A stretch of DNA of 5,980 nucleotides, taken from the NCBI GenBank assembly GCA_902806375.1, contig CADCWK010000172.1, positions 1 to 5,980 of the forward strand. The letters are read 5' to 3'. Shown here piece by piece: positions 5,541 to 5,980 of this stretch. The translations under genes were made by a program, and so were the position numbers. Position 1 is the stretch's first letter. Each line of letters begins with the position of its first letter. Below the pieces are notes generated by a model. The model did no database searches, had not been told where the DNA came from, and was given only the letters and a program-made list of their open reading frames with translations. The DNA is from an uncultured Thermomicrobiales bacterium. Its GTDB lineage: Bacteria; Chloroflexota; Chloroflexia; Thermomicrobiales; UBA6265.

Positions 5541-5909
5541 CTAGCCGCCAGTGACGATGGCGCGAAACGCCAGGGCGCCGATGAAGAGGGCGGCGGTACT
5601 GCAGAGGAGGAGGCCCGGGCGTGGGTACCGGTCGCGGACGAAGGTGTAGGCAAAGGGCAGGAGCAGGATCATCACTGTCCCGTAGACATAATGCAACGAT
5701 TCGAGCGCTCTGCCGCCCTGGACGAGCAGGACCACGCCGAGTGCTGCCTGCACCATGAGGAGTCCCTGGCCGATGACGAACGAGCCACCGAGACTCCCGG
5801 CGAGCTCTTCCCCACGGAGGTACGACACGAAGCCCCACGCGCCGACGACCAGCATGAAGAAGATGACGGCGTTGGACAGGCGGTCATGGATCAGGATCAG
5901 CGTATCCAC
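5541..5909 (-). CDS. Small four-helix membrane protein, function unknown
   Basis: From GTG 5909 the product is about 122 aa. It has four hydrophobic segments, near residues 12-31, 43-64, 72-91 and 99-119. I chose this start because GGAGG (5920-5916 on the minus strand) stands six bases ahead. The longer option, ATG 5936, has no good Shine-Dalgarno and would add nine residues with four arginines. Positive charge (RDRYPRP) between helices 3 and 4 suggests that loop is cytoplasmic, with both termini outside, which also fits the shorter start. Two histidines, H8 in LIHDRL and H73 in LHYVYG, precede helices 1 and 3 and so should lie on the same membrane face. The layout loosely recalls small heme-binding or heme A synthase-like proteins, but no family signature is certain. 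The reading frame stays open to the window edge, so a longer N-terminus cannot be excluded. Confidence 0.78.
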   Translation of the reverse strand: MDTLILIHDRLSNAVIFFMLVVGAWGFVSYLRGEELAGSLGGSFVIGQGLLMVQAALGVVLLVQGGRALESLHYVYGTVMILLLPFAYTFVRDRYPRPGLLLCSTAALFIGALAFRAIVTGG

Positions 5910-5920
5910 CGGTATCCTCC
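5907..5920 (-). promoter_or_regulatory. Ribosome binding site deciding the start of the membrane protein
   Basis: GGAGG (5920-5916 read on the minus strand) precedes GTG (5909-5907) by six bases. The alternative ATG at 5936-5934 has only weak purine content upstream. This favours the shorter protein. Confidence 0.6.
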
Positions 5921-5980
5921 GGGCAGAGCGGGCCATTGGCGGATGCTGGGCGTTCGGCTCATTCGGGCGAGTCGCGCGAG

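Noticed and set aside
5959..5980. Possible end of another minus-strand gene at TGA 5961-5959, upstream of the membrane protein
   Set aside because: Too few codons within the window to judge; other minus-strand frames are also open to the edge.

Overview
The window is GC-rich bacterial chromosomal DNA with tightly packed, intact genes. No mobile element, CRISPR array, rRNA or tRNA is visible. The set tgt, acpS, nnrD, a two-CBS protein and alr, the frequent GTG/TTG starts with clear Shine-Dalgarno sequences, and the style of the proteins suggest a Chloroflexota bacterium, possibly Thermomicrobia-like. That placement is inferred from family resemblance and was not tested by a search.

The left part, about 176-4638, is a run of five plus-strand genes. 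tgt (queuosine tRNA modification) starts at a TTG codon. A 64-bp gap holding a hairpin leads to acpS (4'-phosphopantetheine transfer to acyl carrier protein). A 75-bp gap with a second hairpin leads to nnrD (ATP/ADP-dependent NAD(P)H-hydrate dehydratase), then a tandem-CBS protein and alr (alanine racemase). The last three are separated by only 3 and 4 bases and are almost certainly co-transcribed and translationally coupled. acpS, nnrD-type genes and alr are known neighbours in several bacterial phyla. The functions are a mixed housekeeping set: tRNA modification, lipid carrier activation, NAD(P)H repair and D-alanine for peptidoglycan. The CBS protein is the one member without an assignable role.

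The right part, about 4717-5980, is on the minus strand and converges on alr. A perfect 38-bp palindrome (4717-4754) lies between the convergent genes and looks like a shared terminator, with a short U-run only on the minus-strand side. Next comes a 175-aa putative DNA-binding protein with a C-terminal excisionase/MerR-like helix-turn-helix and an unrecognised helical N-terminal region. It has a near-consensus sigma-70-type promoter (TTGACA, 18 bp, TACAAT). An 8-bp-arm inverted repeat covers the -10 element, suggesting repression and perhaps autoregulation. Beyond it is a small four-helix membrane protein of unknown function with two histidines predicted on the same membrane face.

Most of the window is ordinary. 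The points most worth a second look are the promoter/operator of the HTH gene, its unknown N-terminal region, the altered substrate pocket of Tgt, the two-histidine membrane protein, and the CBS protein placed between nnrD and alr.
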